The notes under the pieces were generated by a model that did no database searches, was not told the origin of the DNA, and saw nothing but the letters and a program-made list of their open reading frames with translations. The translations under genes were made by a program, and so were the position numbers. DNA of 47,055 bases from Clostridia bacterium (GTDB taxonomy: Bacteria > Bacillota > Clostridia > Oscillospirales > Acutalibacteraceae), in the NCBI GenBank assembly GCA_024403955.1, contig JAKSQX010000009.1, positions 1-47,055 on the forward strand, read 5' to 3'. Positions 31,713 through 39,481 of this stretch are shown in pieces. Positions within the stretch are counted from its first letter, which is position 1, and each line of letters starts with the position of its first letter.

Positions 31713-33245
31713 TTAAAAGTCGAGCTGAGCTATAAACAGCTCTTGGAATTTAGGGTGAGAGGCGAGCTCAATAAATTCTGTCTTCTTAGCGATTTCATCT
31801 GCGTGAGAAAATTCTTCTTTTGAGAGAAGACACATTTTTGAACCTTCACCAGCAGCATTTCCAACGGGCACAATCTTAGAGAGCAATTCAGGTGGAAGAA
31901 GCTTAATGCGACACATGCTTTCAGGTCTCATATAGTTACCAAATGCGCCTGCAATAAGCACTTCGTTTATGTCATCATAAGAGATACCAAGTTTCTCAGA
32001 CATAATCTCAATGCCAGCGGCAATAGCACCCTTAGCCAACTGTACTTCGCGAATATCTTTTTGTGTGATGTAGACCTTATCAGTTAAGCTGAAGCATTTT
32101 GCACCATCAATTTCAACAAGTCTGTCTTTAAAAGTACCATCGTACTTCTTATCTAAGCGACCGCTTGGCATAATAATACCTTCGTCTAAAAGCACTTTGA
32201 CTACGTCTATAAGGCCGGATCCACAGATGCCGACAGCAGGGACGTTGTCAATTATACTAATGTTGAGGGCGCCGTCTTTTACGTCAACATGGTCAATGGC
32301 ACCAGGCGCTCCGCGCATGCCACAGACAATCTTTGCGCCCTCAAAGGCTGGACCAGATGCTGTCGAGCAAGCGACCCATCTGTCCTTATTTCCAAGAGCC
32401 ATCTCTCCATTTGTTCCAATATCGAGTAGGAGAGTGGTCTTTTCTTTTCTATCAAAGCAAGTTGAGAGCATAGCTGCAACTGTGTCTGCGCCGACAAAGC
32501 CAGCAATTACCGGAATAAAGAAAACCTTAGCATTATCATTGACGTTGCTTAAGTATTCCTTTGCAGGCTTAATCATAGGGTCATATACAGTTGGCATATA
32601 TGGAATCTCAACAAGAGTAGTTGGATTAATTCCAGCAAAGATATGGTGCATACAAGTATTACCAACAATTGAAACTGCAAGAACATCATTCTTGCTAAAA
32701 TTATTTTTTGTTAGCAAAGTCTCAATCATTGCATCAGCTTCAGAATGAACGCAATTGGCAATCTCTAGAGCTCCGTTTTTTAATGAGAAGATGCAACGAG
32801 AAACAACATCGCCACCATATTTAACCTGGCTGTTGAGCTCGCCGAGGGAATCTATAACTTTGCCAGTTCTAAGATTTAAAAGATATGCGGCAAGGGTAGT
32901 AGTACCAATATCGAAAGCCACACCTAAAGGGGCATCAAAATTAGAAATGTCTACATTTGGTGAAACTGTTACTCCGGAGCAAATACTAGAAGTCATAACA
33001 ATATCATCACAAGAATTCTCACAAAGAGTTACAACCATCCCATTTATGACTGGGGTAGTGCAGGCCTTCATCTTTGAGACAGTTCCGTTAAGGCAAACAT
33101 CTACTAGACATTTGCCACAAGTTCCGTTTCCACCACAAGGATATTCAAAGTTTAAATTTGCAATTCTCTCTGCATCCATAATTGTTGAACCATCAGGTAC
33201 TTCAACAGCTATGCCAGAAGGTTTAAAAATAATCTTACAGTTCAT
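31713..33245 (-). CDS. Corrinoid-activating Fe-S ATPase (RACo type)
   Basis: Reduces inactive Co(II) corrinoid proteins to Co(I) using ATP and a 2Fe-2S centre. The N-terminal ferredoxin domain has Cys38, Cys44, Cys47 and Cys63 (C-x5-C-x2-C-x15-C, numbering from ATG at 33248). The ASKHA ATPase part shows FDIGTTTLAAYLL, SIVGNTCMHHIFAG, LLLDIGTNGEMAL, GICGSGLIDVV and IAGAFGNYM. Its 511 residues are fewer than the roughly 600-630 of studied RACo proteins, because the linker between the two parts is short. ATG 33245 is preferred because it lies 6 bp from GGAG; ATG 33248 is adjacent. It is divergent from the corrinoid protein gene. Confidence 0.92.
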   Translation of the reverse strand: MNCKIIFKPSGIAVEVPDGSTIMDAERIANLNFEYPCGGNGTCGKCLVDVCLNGTVSKMKACTTPVINGMVVTLCENSCDDIVMTSSICSGVTVSPNVDISNFDAPLGVAFDIGTTTLAAYLLNLRTGKVIDSLGELNSQVKYGGDVVSRCIFSLKNGALEIANCVHSEADAMIETLLTKNNFSKNDVLAVSIVGNTCMHHIFAGINPTTLVEIPYMPTVYDPMIKPAKEYLSNVNDNAKVFFIPVIAGFVGADTVAAMLSTCFDRKEKTTLLLDIGTNGEMALGNKDRWVACSTASGPAFEGAKIVCGMRGAPGAIDHVDVKDGALNISIIDNVPAVGICGSGLIDVVKVLLDEGIIMPSGRLDKKYDGTFKDRLVEIDGAKCFSLTDKVYITQKDIREVQLAKGAIAAGIEIMSEKLGISYDDINEVLIAGAFGNYMRPESMCRIKLLPPELLSKIVPVGNAAGEGSKMCLLSKEEFSHADEIAKKTEFIELASHPKFQELFIAQLDF

Positions 33246-33352
33246 CATTTGCTCCTTTGATGCACACTTTTAAAATATTATTAAATATCCACATGAAATT
33301 TTGGTTCATAAAACATTAAAAATTAACGTAGTATAAAGGATTTTTATATCAC

Positions 33353-33367
33353 GCTACAAATTGTAGC
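33353..33367. promoter_or_regulatory. Perfect palindrome between RACo and corrinoid protein genes
   Basis: GCTACAA-A-TTGTAGC, 7-bp arms around one base, in the 226-bp divergent region. A candidate operator for the PucR-type regulator. A TATAAT at 33423-33428 (no clear -35) may belong to the corrinoid protein promoter. No cobalamin riboswitch motif is seen here. Confidence 0.55.
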
Positions 33368-33471
33368 ATATATATTTATAATTTGCTATACTTTGTTAGT
33401 ATTTTTTAGAATAACGAATAACTATAATATAGGTGTTCGTAAATAAAATATTCATTTAGGAGGTTGTTATA

Positions 33472-34107
33472 ATGGCAGATTTAAAGAAACTTGCAGAAGC
33501 AATGGGCGACCTTGAAGAAGATACAGTCATCGAAATTATTGATGAAGTTCTTGCAGAAGGTTCAGATGCACAGGCAGCAGTTGATGCTTGCTCAGAAGGT
33601 ATGAACGTTGTTGGCGATCGTTTTGAAGCTGGCGAATATTTCGTATCAGACCTCATCTATGCTGGTGAGATTATGACAGACGCAGTTCAGAAACTCTCTT
33701 CACTCCTTGCTGGTGATGGCGCTGAAGCTACATCAACAAAGCTTATCCTTGCAACAGTTAAGGATGACCTTCATGACATCGGTAAGAACATCGTTAAGGC
33801 TTTCTTCGAAGCAGCTGGCTTTGAGGTAGTTGACCTTGGTATCGATGTTCCTGCACAGAAAATCGTTGACACAGCTAAGGAGCAGGGCATTAAGATTATC
33901 GCTCTCACAGGCGTTCTTACACTCGCTCTTGATTCTATGAAGGCTACAGTTGACGCTTTCACAGCAGCTGGTATGCGTGATGACGTTAAAATCCTTATCG
34001 GTGGTAACCCAGTTTCAGCAGAAGCTTGTGACTCAATGAAGGCTGACGCTTGGGCTCATTCACCAGCTGATTCAGTTAAAATTTGTAAAGAATGGGCTGG
34101 TATGTAA
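33472..34107 (+). CDS. Corrinoid (B12-binding) methyl carrier protein
   Basis: A 211-residue protein that carries a methylcobalamin between methyltransferases. Residues 1-85 are the helical cap domain; residues 90-211 are the Rossmann-like B12 domain. The cobalt-ligand motif DxHxxG is DLHDIG (Asp99, His101, Gly104), followed by VVDLGIDVP and the later ALTGVLT and LIGGNPVS loops. This is the MtaC/MtvC-type layout and size. AGGAGG lies 7 bp before the ATG. It is followed after 3 bp by the methyltransferase gene. Confidence 0.95.
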   Translation: MADLKKLAEAMGDLEEDTVIEIIDEVLAEGSDAQAAVDACSEGMNVVGDRFEAGEYFVSDLIYAGEIMTDAVQKLSSLLAGDGAEATSTKLILATVKDDLHDIGKNIVKAFFEAAGFEVVDLGIDVPAQKIVDTAKEQGIKIIALTGVLTLALDSMKATVDAFTAAGMRDDVKILIGGNPVSAEACDSMKADAWAHSPADSVKICKEWAGM

Positions 34108-34110
34108 GAC

Positions 34111-34923
34111 ATGATAATTATTGGTGAAAAGATTAATGGCGCCGTTCCTAAGACTCGCGCAGCTATAGAAGCTCGCGACGCTGAGTATATTAAGGAACTT
34201 GTTCGTATGCAGGAAGCTGCTGGTGTATCATACCTTGACGTCTGTGCTTCAACAGACCCAAGTGAGGAGTATGACACACTCTGCTGGCTCATCGACACAG
34301 TTCAGGAAGTAAATACAATTCCAATTTGTATTGACTCTCCAGACCCTAATATGCTTGTAAAGGTATTCCCAAAGATTAAGACTCCTGGTCTTATCAATTC
34401 TATTTCACTTGAGGGAGAAAAGTGCGACATTTTACTTCCACTTCTTCGTGATAACCCAGAATGGAAGGTAGTTGCACTCGCATCATCTGATAACGGTGTT
34501 CCTTATACTGCAGATGATAAAGTTGCTAATTGCTTTAAACTCATTGAAAAGTGTGCTGAGTATGGTATCTCAGAGGACAGAATCTTTAATGATCTTCTTA
34601 TCTTTGATGCTTCAACTCGTGCAGATACACTTACAGAGTTTGCAGAGGCTACACGCCGTGTTAAGGAGAAGTATCCTAATACAATCGTTACTGGTGCTCT
34701 TTCAAACGTTTCCTTTACACTTCCTGTAAAGAAGGCTTTGAACCAGGCATTCCTCGTACTTGCAATGCAGGCTGGAATGGACTCATTCATCGGTGACACA
34801 ACAAACCGTGACCTCAAAGCAACAATGCTTGCAGCAGACATTATGCTTGAGAAAGATAATCACTGCCGTAAGTACACAACAGCTTTCAGAAAAGGCGAAA
34901 TTGGTCCAATTAAGAAAGACTAA
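34111..34923 (+). CDS. Methyltetrahydrofolate:corrinoid methyltransferase (pterin-binding)
   Basis: A 270-residue TIM-barrel protein of the pterin-binding/AcsE-MetH class. Diagnostic segments are IIIGEKINGAVPKTR at the start, ICIDSPDP, INSISLEGEK and TGALSNVSFTLP. It would move the methyl group from the corrinoid protein to tetrahydrofolate (or back). It begins 3 bp after the corrinoid protein stop; the last codons of that gene contain a weak AAGAATGGGCTGG ribosome site, so translation is coupled. A THF riboswitch starts 10 bp after its stop. Confidence 0.92.
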   Translation: MIIIGEKINGAVPKTRAAIEARDAEYIKELVRMQEAAGVSYLDVCASTDPSEEYDTLCWLIDTVQEVNTIPICIDSPDPNMLVKVFPKIKTPGLINSISLEGEKCDILLPLLRDNPEWKVVALASSDNGVPYTADDKVANCFKLIEKCAEYGISEDRIFNDLLIFDASTRADTLTEFAEATRRVKEKYPNTIVTGALSNVSFTLPVKKALNQAFLVLAMQAGMDSFIGDTTNRDLKATMLAADIMLEKDNHCRKYTTAFRKGEIGPIKKD

Positions 34924-34933
34924 TTTTATAAAA

Positions 34934-35028
34934 TTCAGAGTAGACAGTATGCGTAAAGTTGTGAGGGATGGGACGTAGCCCTCAACCGAAGACTTAAAGT
35001 CGCGATATACTGTCGCATCCGCTGGAGG
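34934..35028 (+). promoter_or_regulatory. THF riboswitch (translational) before folT
   Basis: The RNA folds as a folT-type THF riboswitch. Closing stem TTCAG (34934-34938) with CTGGA (35022-35026). Next stem GACAGTAT (34943-34950) with ATACTGTC (35007-35014), perfect. A hairpin TGAGGG/CCCTCA (34962-34967, 34979-34984) has the loop ATGGGACGTAG, near the known ATGGGATGTCG. A small hairpin GACT-TAA-AGTC follows, then the conserved GCATCCGCT. GGAGG at 35024-35028 is the folT ribosome site and lies in the closing stem, so ligand binding should lower translation. Confidence 0.92.
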
Positions 35029-35035
35029 TATTACA

Positions 35036-35569
35036 TTGAGTAATAATAAAAATGGCTTTAGCACATATCAATTAACAATTGACGCTATGCTTGCCGCTAT
35101 GGTCGCATTGCTTGGATATATTTCAATTGATGCCACTGTATTTAAAATCACATTTGAATCTTTACCAATATTTATTGGTGCCTTTTTGCTCGGCCCAATT
35201 GACGGCATGTTGATTGGCGGAATTGGTACATTAATTTACCAACTTCTACGTTATGGATTTGCATACACAACCGTTTTGTGGATGCTTCCGTACATAATTG
35301 CAGGTCTTATCTGCGGTCTTGTTGCAAAGAAATATGACTTTAAGATGAGCAAGGTTCAGCTTCTCATAACAACACTTGCTTTTGAAGTTTTGATTTCAGT
35401 TCTTAATACTGGTGTTATTTACTTAGATAGTAAAATTAACCATTATTATTATGCTGGAATTATCCTTGGTTCTCTTGCTTTAAGAATGGGAGTTGCAGTT
35501 GCAAAGGGTATTGTATTTGGTGCGGTTCAACCGTATCTGTTAAATGCGATAAAGAAAATCAAACATTAA
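35036..35569 (+). CDS. folT: Folate ECF transporter substrate-binding component FolT
   Basis: The membrane subunit that binds folate and works with the shared EcfAAT module. It has 177 residues and about six hydrophobic segments. Typical ECF S-component features are MLAAMVALLGYISID, the short FKITFESLPIFIGAFLLGPIDGMLIGG loop region, and a basic C-terminus. The TTG start is set by GGAGG 7 bp upstream, which lies in the THF riboswitch. Folate specificity follows from the riboswitch. EcfA/EcfT genes are not in the window. It is the end of the corrinoid/THF locus. Confidence 0.92.
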   Translation: MSNNKNGFSTYQLTIDAMLAAMVALLGYISIDATVFKITFESLPIFIGAFLLGPIDGMLIGGIGTLIYQLLRYGFAYTTVLWMLPYIIAGLICGLVAKKYDFKMSKVQLLITTLAFEVLISVLNTGVIYLDSKINHYYYAGIILGSLALRMGVAVAKGIVFGAVQPYLLNAIKKIKH

Positions 35570-35573
35570 GAAA

Positions 35574-35602
35574 AGCCTCACCGGTTTCGGTGAGGCTCTT
35601 TT
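35574..35602. terminator. Bidirectional terminator between folT and asd
   Basis: AGCCTCACC (35574-35582) pairs with GGTGAGGCT (35589-35597), followed by CTTTTTT. A-rich sequence on the left serves asd. Confidence 0.88.
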
Positions 35603-35615
35603 TTGATTTATTCTA

Positions 35616-36698
35616 TTAGTCCATATAACCTTCAGCGCAGAGGAGTTCAGCAAGAAGAACTGCACCGCCAGCAGCGCCACGAAGTGTGTTGTGTGAAAGA
35701 CATACGAACTTGTAGTCGTACTGAGTGTCCTCACGAAGGCGACCGATTGAGATAGCCATGCCATTTTCAAGGTTTCTATGAAGCTTTGTCTGTGGATAGT
35801 TATCCTCCTCAAAGTAGTTGAGGAACTGCTTTGGAGCTGATGGAAGTTCAAGTTCCTGAGCACGGCCCTTGAATTCTTTCCAAGCCTTAAGAATCTCTTC
35901 TTTAGAAGGCGTCGAAGCAAAGCGAACAAATACAGCAGCCATATGACCGTTTGATGCTGGTACACGAAGGCACTGTGCAGTGAAGTGAGGCTTCTCAGCG
36001 TCAACGATTACATCGTCCTCAATTTTACCCCAGATCTTAAGTGGCTCTTTTTCAGATTTCTCTTCCTCACCACCGATGTAAGGGATTACGTTATCTACCA
36101 TCTCAGGCCATGTCTCAAATGTTTTACCAGCACCTGAGATAGCCTGGTATGTGCATACGAGAACGTCCTCTACACCATAATCTTTATCAAGAGGGAAGAG
36201 TGCAGGAACATACGACTGAAGTGAGCAGTTTGACTTAACTGCGATGAAACCACGCTTTGTGCCAAGGCGCTTTCTCTGAGCTTCAATAATCTTGATGTGC
36301 TCAGGGTTGAGCTCTGGAACTACCATTGGTATATCAGGAGTGTGGCGGTTTGCACTGTTGTTTGAAACAACAGGAATTTCAGCCTTGGCATAACGCTCCT
36401 CAAGAGCCTTAGTTGCTTCTTTATCAAGGTTTACTGCGCAGAATACGAAGTCTACGAGTTCACCGATTTTTTCTACGTCAGCATCTGCATCCATGATAAT
36501 CATATTAGCCATAGAAGCAGGAATAGGGGTATCCATTGCCCACTTAGAACCGATAGCTTCGGTGTATGTCTTACCAGCTGAACGAGCAGAAGCTGCAAGA
36601 ACCTTAACATCGAACCAAGGATGGTTCTCGAGAATGGTCATGAAGCGCTGTCCAACCATACCTGTTGCGCCTACAATACCTACGTTGAATTTTTTCAT
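35616..36698 (-). CDS. asd: Aspartate-semialdehyde dehydrogenase
   Basis: Reduces aspartyl phosphate to the semialdehyde for lysine, threonine and methionine synthesis. NADP-binding GIVGATGMVGQRFM (from residue 7), the catalytic Cys in VKSNCSLQSYV, and ISGAGKTFETWPEM are typical of the long (archaeal/eukaryotic-like, about 360-residue) form. ATG at 36698 with AAGGGG upstream is chosen; an in-frame extension to 36749 has no ribosome site and runs into the queA promoter. It is encoded alone. Confidence 0.95.
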   Translation of the reverse strand: MKKFNVGIVGATGMVGQRFMTILENHPWFDVKVLAASARSAGKTYTEAIGSKWAMDTPIPASMANMIIMDADADVEKIGELVDFVFCAVNLDKEATKALEERYAKAEIPVVSNNSANRHTPDIPMVVPELNPEHIKIIEAQRKRLGTKRGFIAVKSNCSLQSYVPALFPLDKDYGVEDVLVCTYQAISGAGKTFETWPEMVDNVIPYIGGEEEKSEKEPLKIWGKIEDDVIVDAEKPHFTAQCLRVPASNGHMAAVFVRFASTPSKEEILKAWKEFKGRAQELELPSAPKQFLNYFEEDNYPQTKLHRNLENGMAISIGRLREDTQYDYKFVCLSHNTLRGAAGGAVLLAELLCAEGYMD

Positions 36699-36710
36699 AA
36701 TAAATACCCC

Positions 36711-36739
36711 TTGTAAACACTTCATCATTTGCATATAAT
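36711..36739 (+). promoter_or_regulatory. Promoter of queA-tgt-yajC
   Basis: TTGTAA (36711-36716), 17-bp spacer, TATAAT (36734-36739), 57 bp before queA. It lies just upstream of, and antisense to, the asd leader. Confidence 0.65.
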
Positions 36740-36796
36740 GAATAAGCAAAATTTAGAAGTAAAATTAATAAAATAATTATAAAGGTTAAGGACATA

Positions 36797-37837
36797 ATGT
36801 CAATGAAAACAAGTGACTTTTTTTATGAGCTTCCAGAGGAGCTAATTGCCCAGCACCCGCTCGAAAAGCGCGATGCATCAAGGCTTTTACATGTTAATAG
36901 AACTACTGGCGAGCTTGAGCACAGACATTTCACTGATATTATCCAGTACTTAAAACCAGGTGATACACTCATTATGAACGACACGCGCGTTTTGCCTTGT
37001 CGTATATACGGAGTGAAGGAGGAGACAGGCGCAGTAGTTGAGTTTCTACTTTTAACACAGGTAGAAACGAACACTTGGGAATGTCTCTGTGGTCCTGGAA
37101 AACGCGCAAAAGTGGGCAGTCGCTTCATCTTTGGTGAGGGCAAGCTCACATGCGAAGTTATTGATGTTAAAGAGGACGGCAACAGGGTAGTCCATTTCGA
37201 CGTTCCAGCTGGCAACTTCTTTGCCATCTTAGACGAAATTGGACAGATGCCGTTGCCACCTTATATTACTGAGAAACTTGAGGACCAGGAACGATATCAA
37301 ACAGTGTATTCTCGTGAGCTTGGCTCCGCGGCTGCCCCAACAGCAGGTCTTCATTTCACACCAGAACTCATGGATAAGATCCGCGATATGGGAGTTAATA
37401 TTGGTTATGTTACACTCCACGTTGGACTTGGTACATTCCGTCCAGTTAAGGTTGATGATGTAACTAAGCATAAGATGCACAGTGAACATTACTGGCTCCC
37501 AAAAGAGACTGCTGACCTTATTAATAAGACAAAGGTAAAAGGTGGCAGAATAATATCAGTTGGAACAACTTCCTGCAGAACTCTTGAATCAGTTGCAAAG
37601 AAGTTTGATGGTGAGATTAAGGAGGATGAGGACTGGACACAGATATTTATCTATCCTGGCTTTGAATTCAAGTGTATTGATGCACTTATTACTAACTTCC
37701 ATTTGCCTGAGAGTACACTTATTATGCTCGTATCTGCATTTATGGGATACGACAATACTATGAACGCTTACAATACTGCCGTTAAAGAGAAATACAGATT
37801 CTTCTCTTTCGGCGATTCTATGATGATTTCCGACTAA
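36797..37837 (+). CDS. queA: S-adenosylmethionine:tRNA ribosyltransferase-isomerase QueA
   Basis: Transfers and rearranges the ribosyl part of SAM onto 7-aminomethyl-7-deazaguanine in tRNA to give epoxyqueuosine. The start [22 protein letters not shown] and the motifs [24 protein letters not shown] and [12 protein letters not shown] are diagnostic. At 346 residues it is the normal length. RBS AAGGA precedes the ATG. It is followed after 12 bp by tgt, the enzyme that acts earlier in the same pathway. Confidence 0.97.
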   Translation: MSMKTSDFFYELPEELIAQHPLEKRDASRLLHVNRTTGELEHRHFTDIIQYLKPGDTLIMNDTRVLPCRIYGVKEETGAVVEFLLLTQVETNTWECLCGPGKRAKVGSRFIFGEGKLTCEVIDVKEDGNRVVHFDVPAGNFFAILDEIGQMPLPPYITEKLEDQERYQTVYSRELGSAAAPTAGLHFTPELMDKIRDMGVNIGYVTLHVGLGTFRPVKVDDVTKHKMHSEHYWLPKETADLINKTKVKGGRIISVGTTSCRTLESVAKKFDGEIKEDEDWTQIFIYPGFEFKCIDALITNFHLPESTLIMLVSAFMGYDNTMNAYNTAVKEKYRFFSFGDSMMISD

Positions 37838-37849
37838 AAGGAGTAATCT

Positions 37850-38980
37850 ATGTACAAACTCATAAAACAGGAAGGAAACGCCCGCAGAGGCGAATTTACG
37901 ACACCTCACGGTGTGGTACAGACTCCTGCTTTTCAAAACGTTGCTACATGTGGCGCTATAAAGGGCGGACTTGAAGCTGATGATCTTAAGAGAATCGGTT
38001 GTCAGGTTATGCTCTCAAATACATATCATCTCCACGTAAGACCTGGTGACGAACTCATTAAAGATATGGGCGGTCTTCATAAGTTCACAACTTGGGATGG
38101 CCCAATTCTCACAGACTCAGGTGGATTCCAAGTCTTTTCTCTTGCAAAGCTTCGCAAGATTAAAGAGGAGGGAGTGGACTTTAACTCCCACATTGACGGA
38201 CGTCATATCTTTATGGGCCCTGAGGAGTCAATGCAGATTCAGTCAAACCTCGGCTCAACAATTGCAATGGCATTTGATGAGTGCGTAGAGAATCCTGCAG
38301 AGTACGCATATGCGAAAGAATCATGTGAACGTACAACAAGATGGCTTATACGTTGTAAAGACGAAATGGAGCGTCTCAACGCAAAATATGACACTATCAA
38401 CAAGCAGCAGATGCTCTTTGGTATAAATCAAGGCTGTACATATGATGATCTCCGTATCAAACATATGGAGGAGATTGCAAAACTTGACCTCGATGGTTAT
38501 GCTATCGGCGGCTTGGCCGTTGGAGAACCAAAAGAGGATATGTACAGAATAATCTCAGCGGTCGACCCAGTTGCACCGAAAGATAAAATTCGTTACCTTA
38601 TGGGCGTTGGCACGCCAGGTAACATCATTGAAGCAGTTTACCGCGGCGTCGACCTCTTCGACTGCGTTATGCCAAGCCGCAATGCTCGTCACGGTCAGCT
38701 CTTCACTTGGGACGGCGTTATTAACCTTAATAACGCAAAATACGAACGTGACGAGTCACCAATTGATCCTAAGTGTAATTGTCCAACTTGCCAGAAGCAT
38801 TCAAAGGCTTATATTAGGCATCTTTTAAAGGCAAATGAAGTACTTGGACTTAGACTTTGTGTACAGCATAATCTATACTTCTACAACAACCTTATGCAAG
38901 AAATAAGAAACGCGCTCGACGAGGACCGTTTTACAGAGTTCCACGACAAGTACGTTGACATTCTTGACACACGTATTTAA
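37850..38980 (+). CDS. tgt: Queuine/preQ1 tRNA-guanine transglycosylase Tgt
   Basis: Swaps guanine-34 for preQ1 in tRNAs with GUN anticodons. Key motifs are LTDSGGFQVFSLAKLRKI with the general acid/base Asp, the nucleophile Asp in FDCVMPSRNARHGQLFT, and the zinc site CNCPTCQKH near residue 305. It is 376 residues, as expected. RBS AAGGAG precedes the ATG. It lies between queA and yajC, the common order in Firmicutes. Confidence 0.97.
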   Translation: MYKLIKQEGNARRGEFTTPHGVVQTPAFQNVATCGAIKGGLEADDLKRIGCQVMLSNTYHLHVRPGDELIKDMGGLHKFTTWDGPILTDSGGFQVFSLAKLRKIKEEGVDFNSHIDGRHIFMGPEESMQIQSNLGSTIAMAFDECVENPAEYAYAKESCERTTRWLIRCKDEMERLNAKYDTINKQQMLFGINQGCTYDDLRIKHMEEIAKLDLDGYAIGGLAVGEPKEDMYRIISAVDPVAPKDKIRYLMGVGTPGNIIEAVYRGVDLFDCVMPSRNARHGQLFTWDGVINLNNAKYERDESPIDPKCNCPTCQKHSKAYIRHLLKANEVLGLRLCVQHNLYFYNNLMQEIRNALDEDRFTEFHDKYVDILDTRI

Positions 38981-38982
38981 CA

Positions 38983-39011
38983 TTGACTTATCAATTCTAT
39001 TCTATTAATAT
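38983..39011 (+). promoter_or_regulatory. Possible internal promoter before yajC
   Basis: TTGACT (38983-38988), 17-bp spacer, TAATAT (39006-39011). A TATAAT at 39011-39016 has too long a spacer. Confidence 0.55.
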
Positions 39012-39045
39012 ATAATGAGTATTATTTACTAAAGGAGTTTAGACA

Positions 39046-39444
39046 ATGAATTTTGCAACATTACTTAGTATGGCATCAAATGCCGGTGCAAACGCTGAAG
39101 GTTCTCAGAGTTCTGGCCTTATCATGATTATCTTCATGGTATTTATCATCGGTTATTTTGCTGTACTTATGAGAAAAGATAAGAAGCAGCAGAAGAACGA
39201 GCAGGATATGCGTGACGCAGTTAAAATCGGCGATGAAGTTCTTACAATCGGTGGCGTTGTTGGTAAGGTAGTTACAGTTAAAGATGAAGCTATCGACATC
39301 GAGACAGGCGCTGACAGAACAAAGATCCGTTTCACACGCCAGGCCATTGCCAAGAATATCACAGCTGAAAAGAAGGCTGAGGAAATCAAGCAGGCTAAAC
39401 TTGCAGAAGCTAAGAATAAGGCTGCTGGCAAGGCTAAGAAATAA
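39046..39444 (+). CDS. yajC: Preprotein translocase accessory subunit YajC
   Basis: A small membrane protein that binds SecDF and the translocon. Residues 24-43 are the single membrane segment (GLIMIIFMVFIIGYFAVLM), followed by RKDKKQQKNEQDMRDAVKIGDEVLTIGGVVGKVV, the YajC core. The C-terminal 45 residues are Ala/Lys-rich and make the protein 132 residues long, somewhat over the usual 90-110. AAAGGAG precedes the ATG. It follows tgt, as in many bacteria. Confidence 0.93.
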   Translation: MNFATLLSMASNAGANAEGSQSSGLIMIIFMVFIIGYFAVLMRKDKKQQKNEQDMRDAVKIGDEVLTIGGVVGKVVTVKDEAIDIETGADRTKIRFTRQAIAKNITAEKKAEEIKQAKLAEAKNKAAGKAKK

Positions 39445-39453
39445 GGTGAAAAA

Positions 39454-39481
39454 AAGAACCTAGTCAACTGACTAGGTTCTT
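39454..39481. terminator. Bidirectional terminator between yajC and the integrase gene
   Basis: Perfect 12-bp stem AAGAACCTAGTC/GACTAGGTTCTT, loop AACT, with T residues after it and A residues before it. Confidence 0.88.

Noticed and set aside
32755-33273. A 172-residue frame on the plus strand opposite the corrinoid activator gene.
   Set aside because: It is a shadow of the well-supported RACo gene, with no ribosome site or recognisable motif.
33249-33471. A cobalamin riboswitch before the corrinoid protein gene.
   Set aside because: The conserved B12-box motif and a suitable structure are not visible. Only the palindrome at 33353-33367 and AT-rich promoter-like sequence are present.
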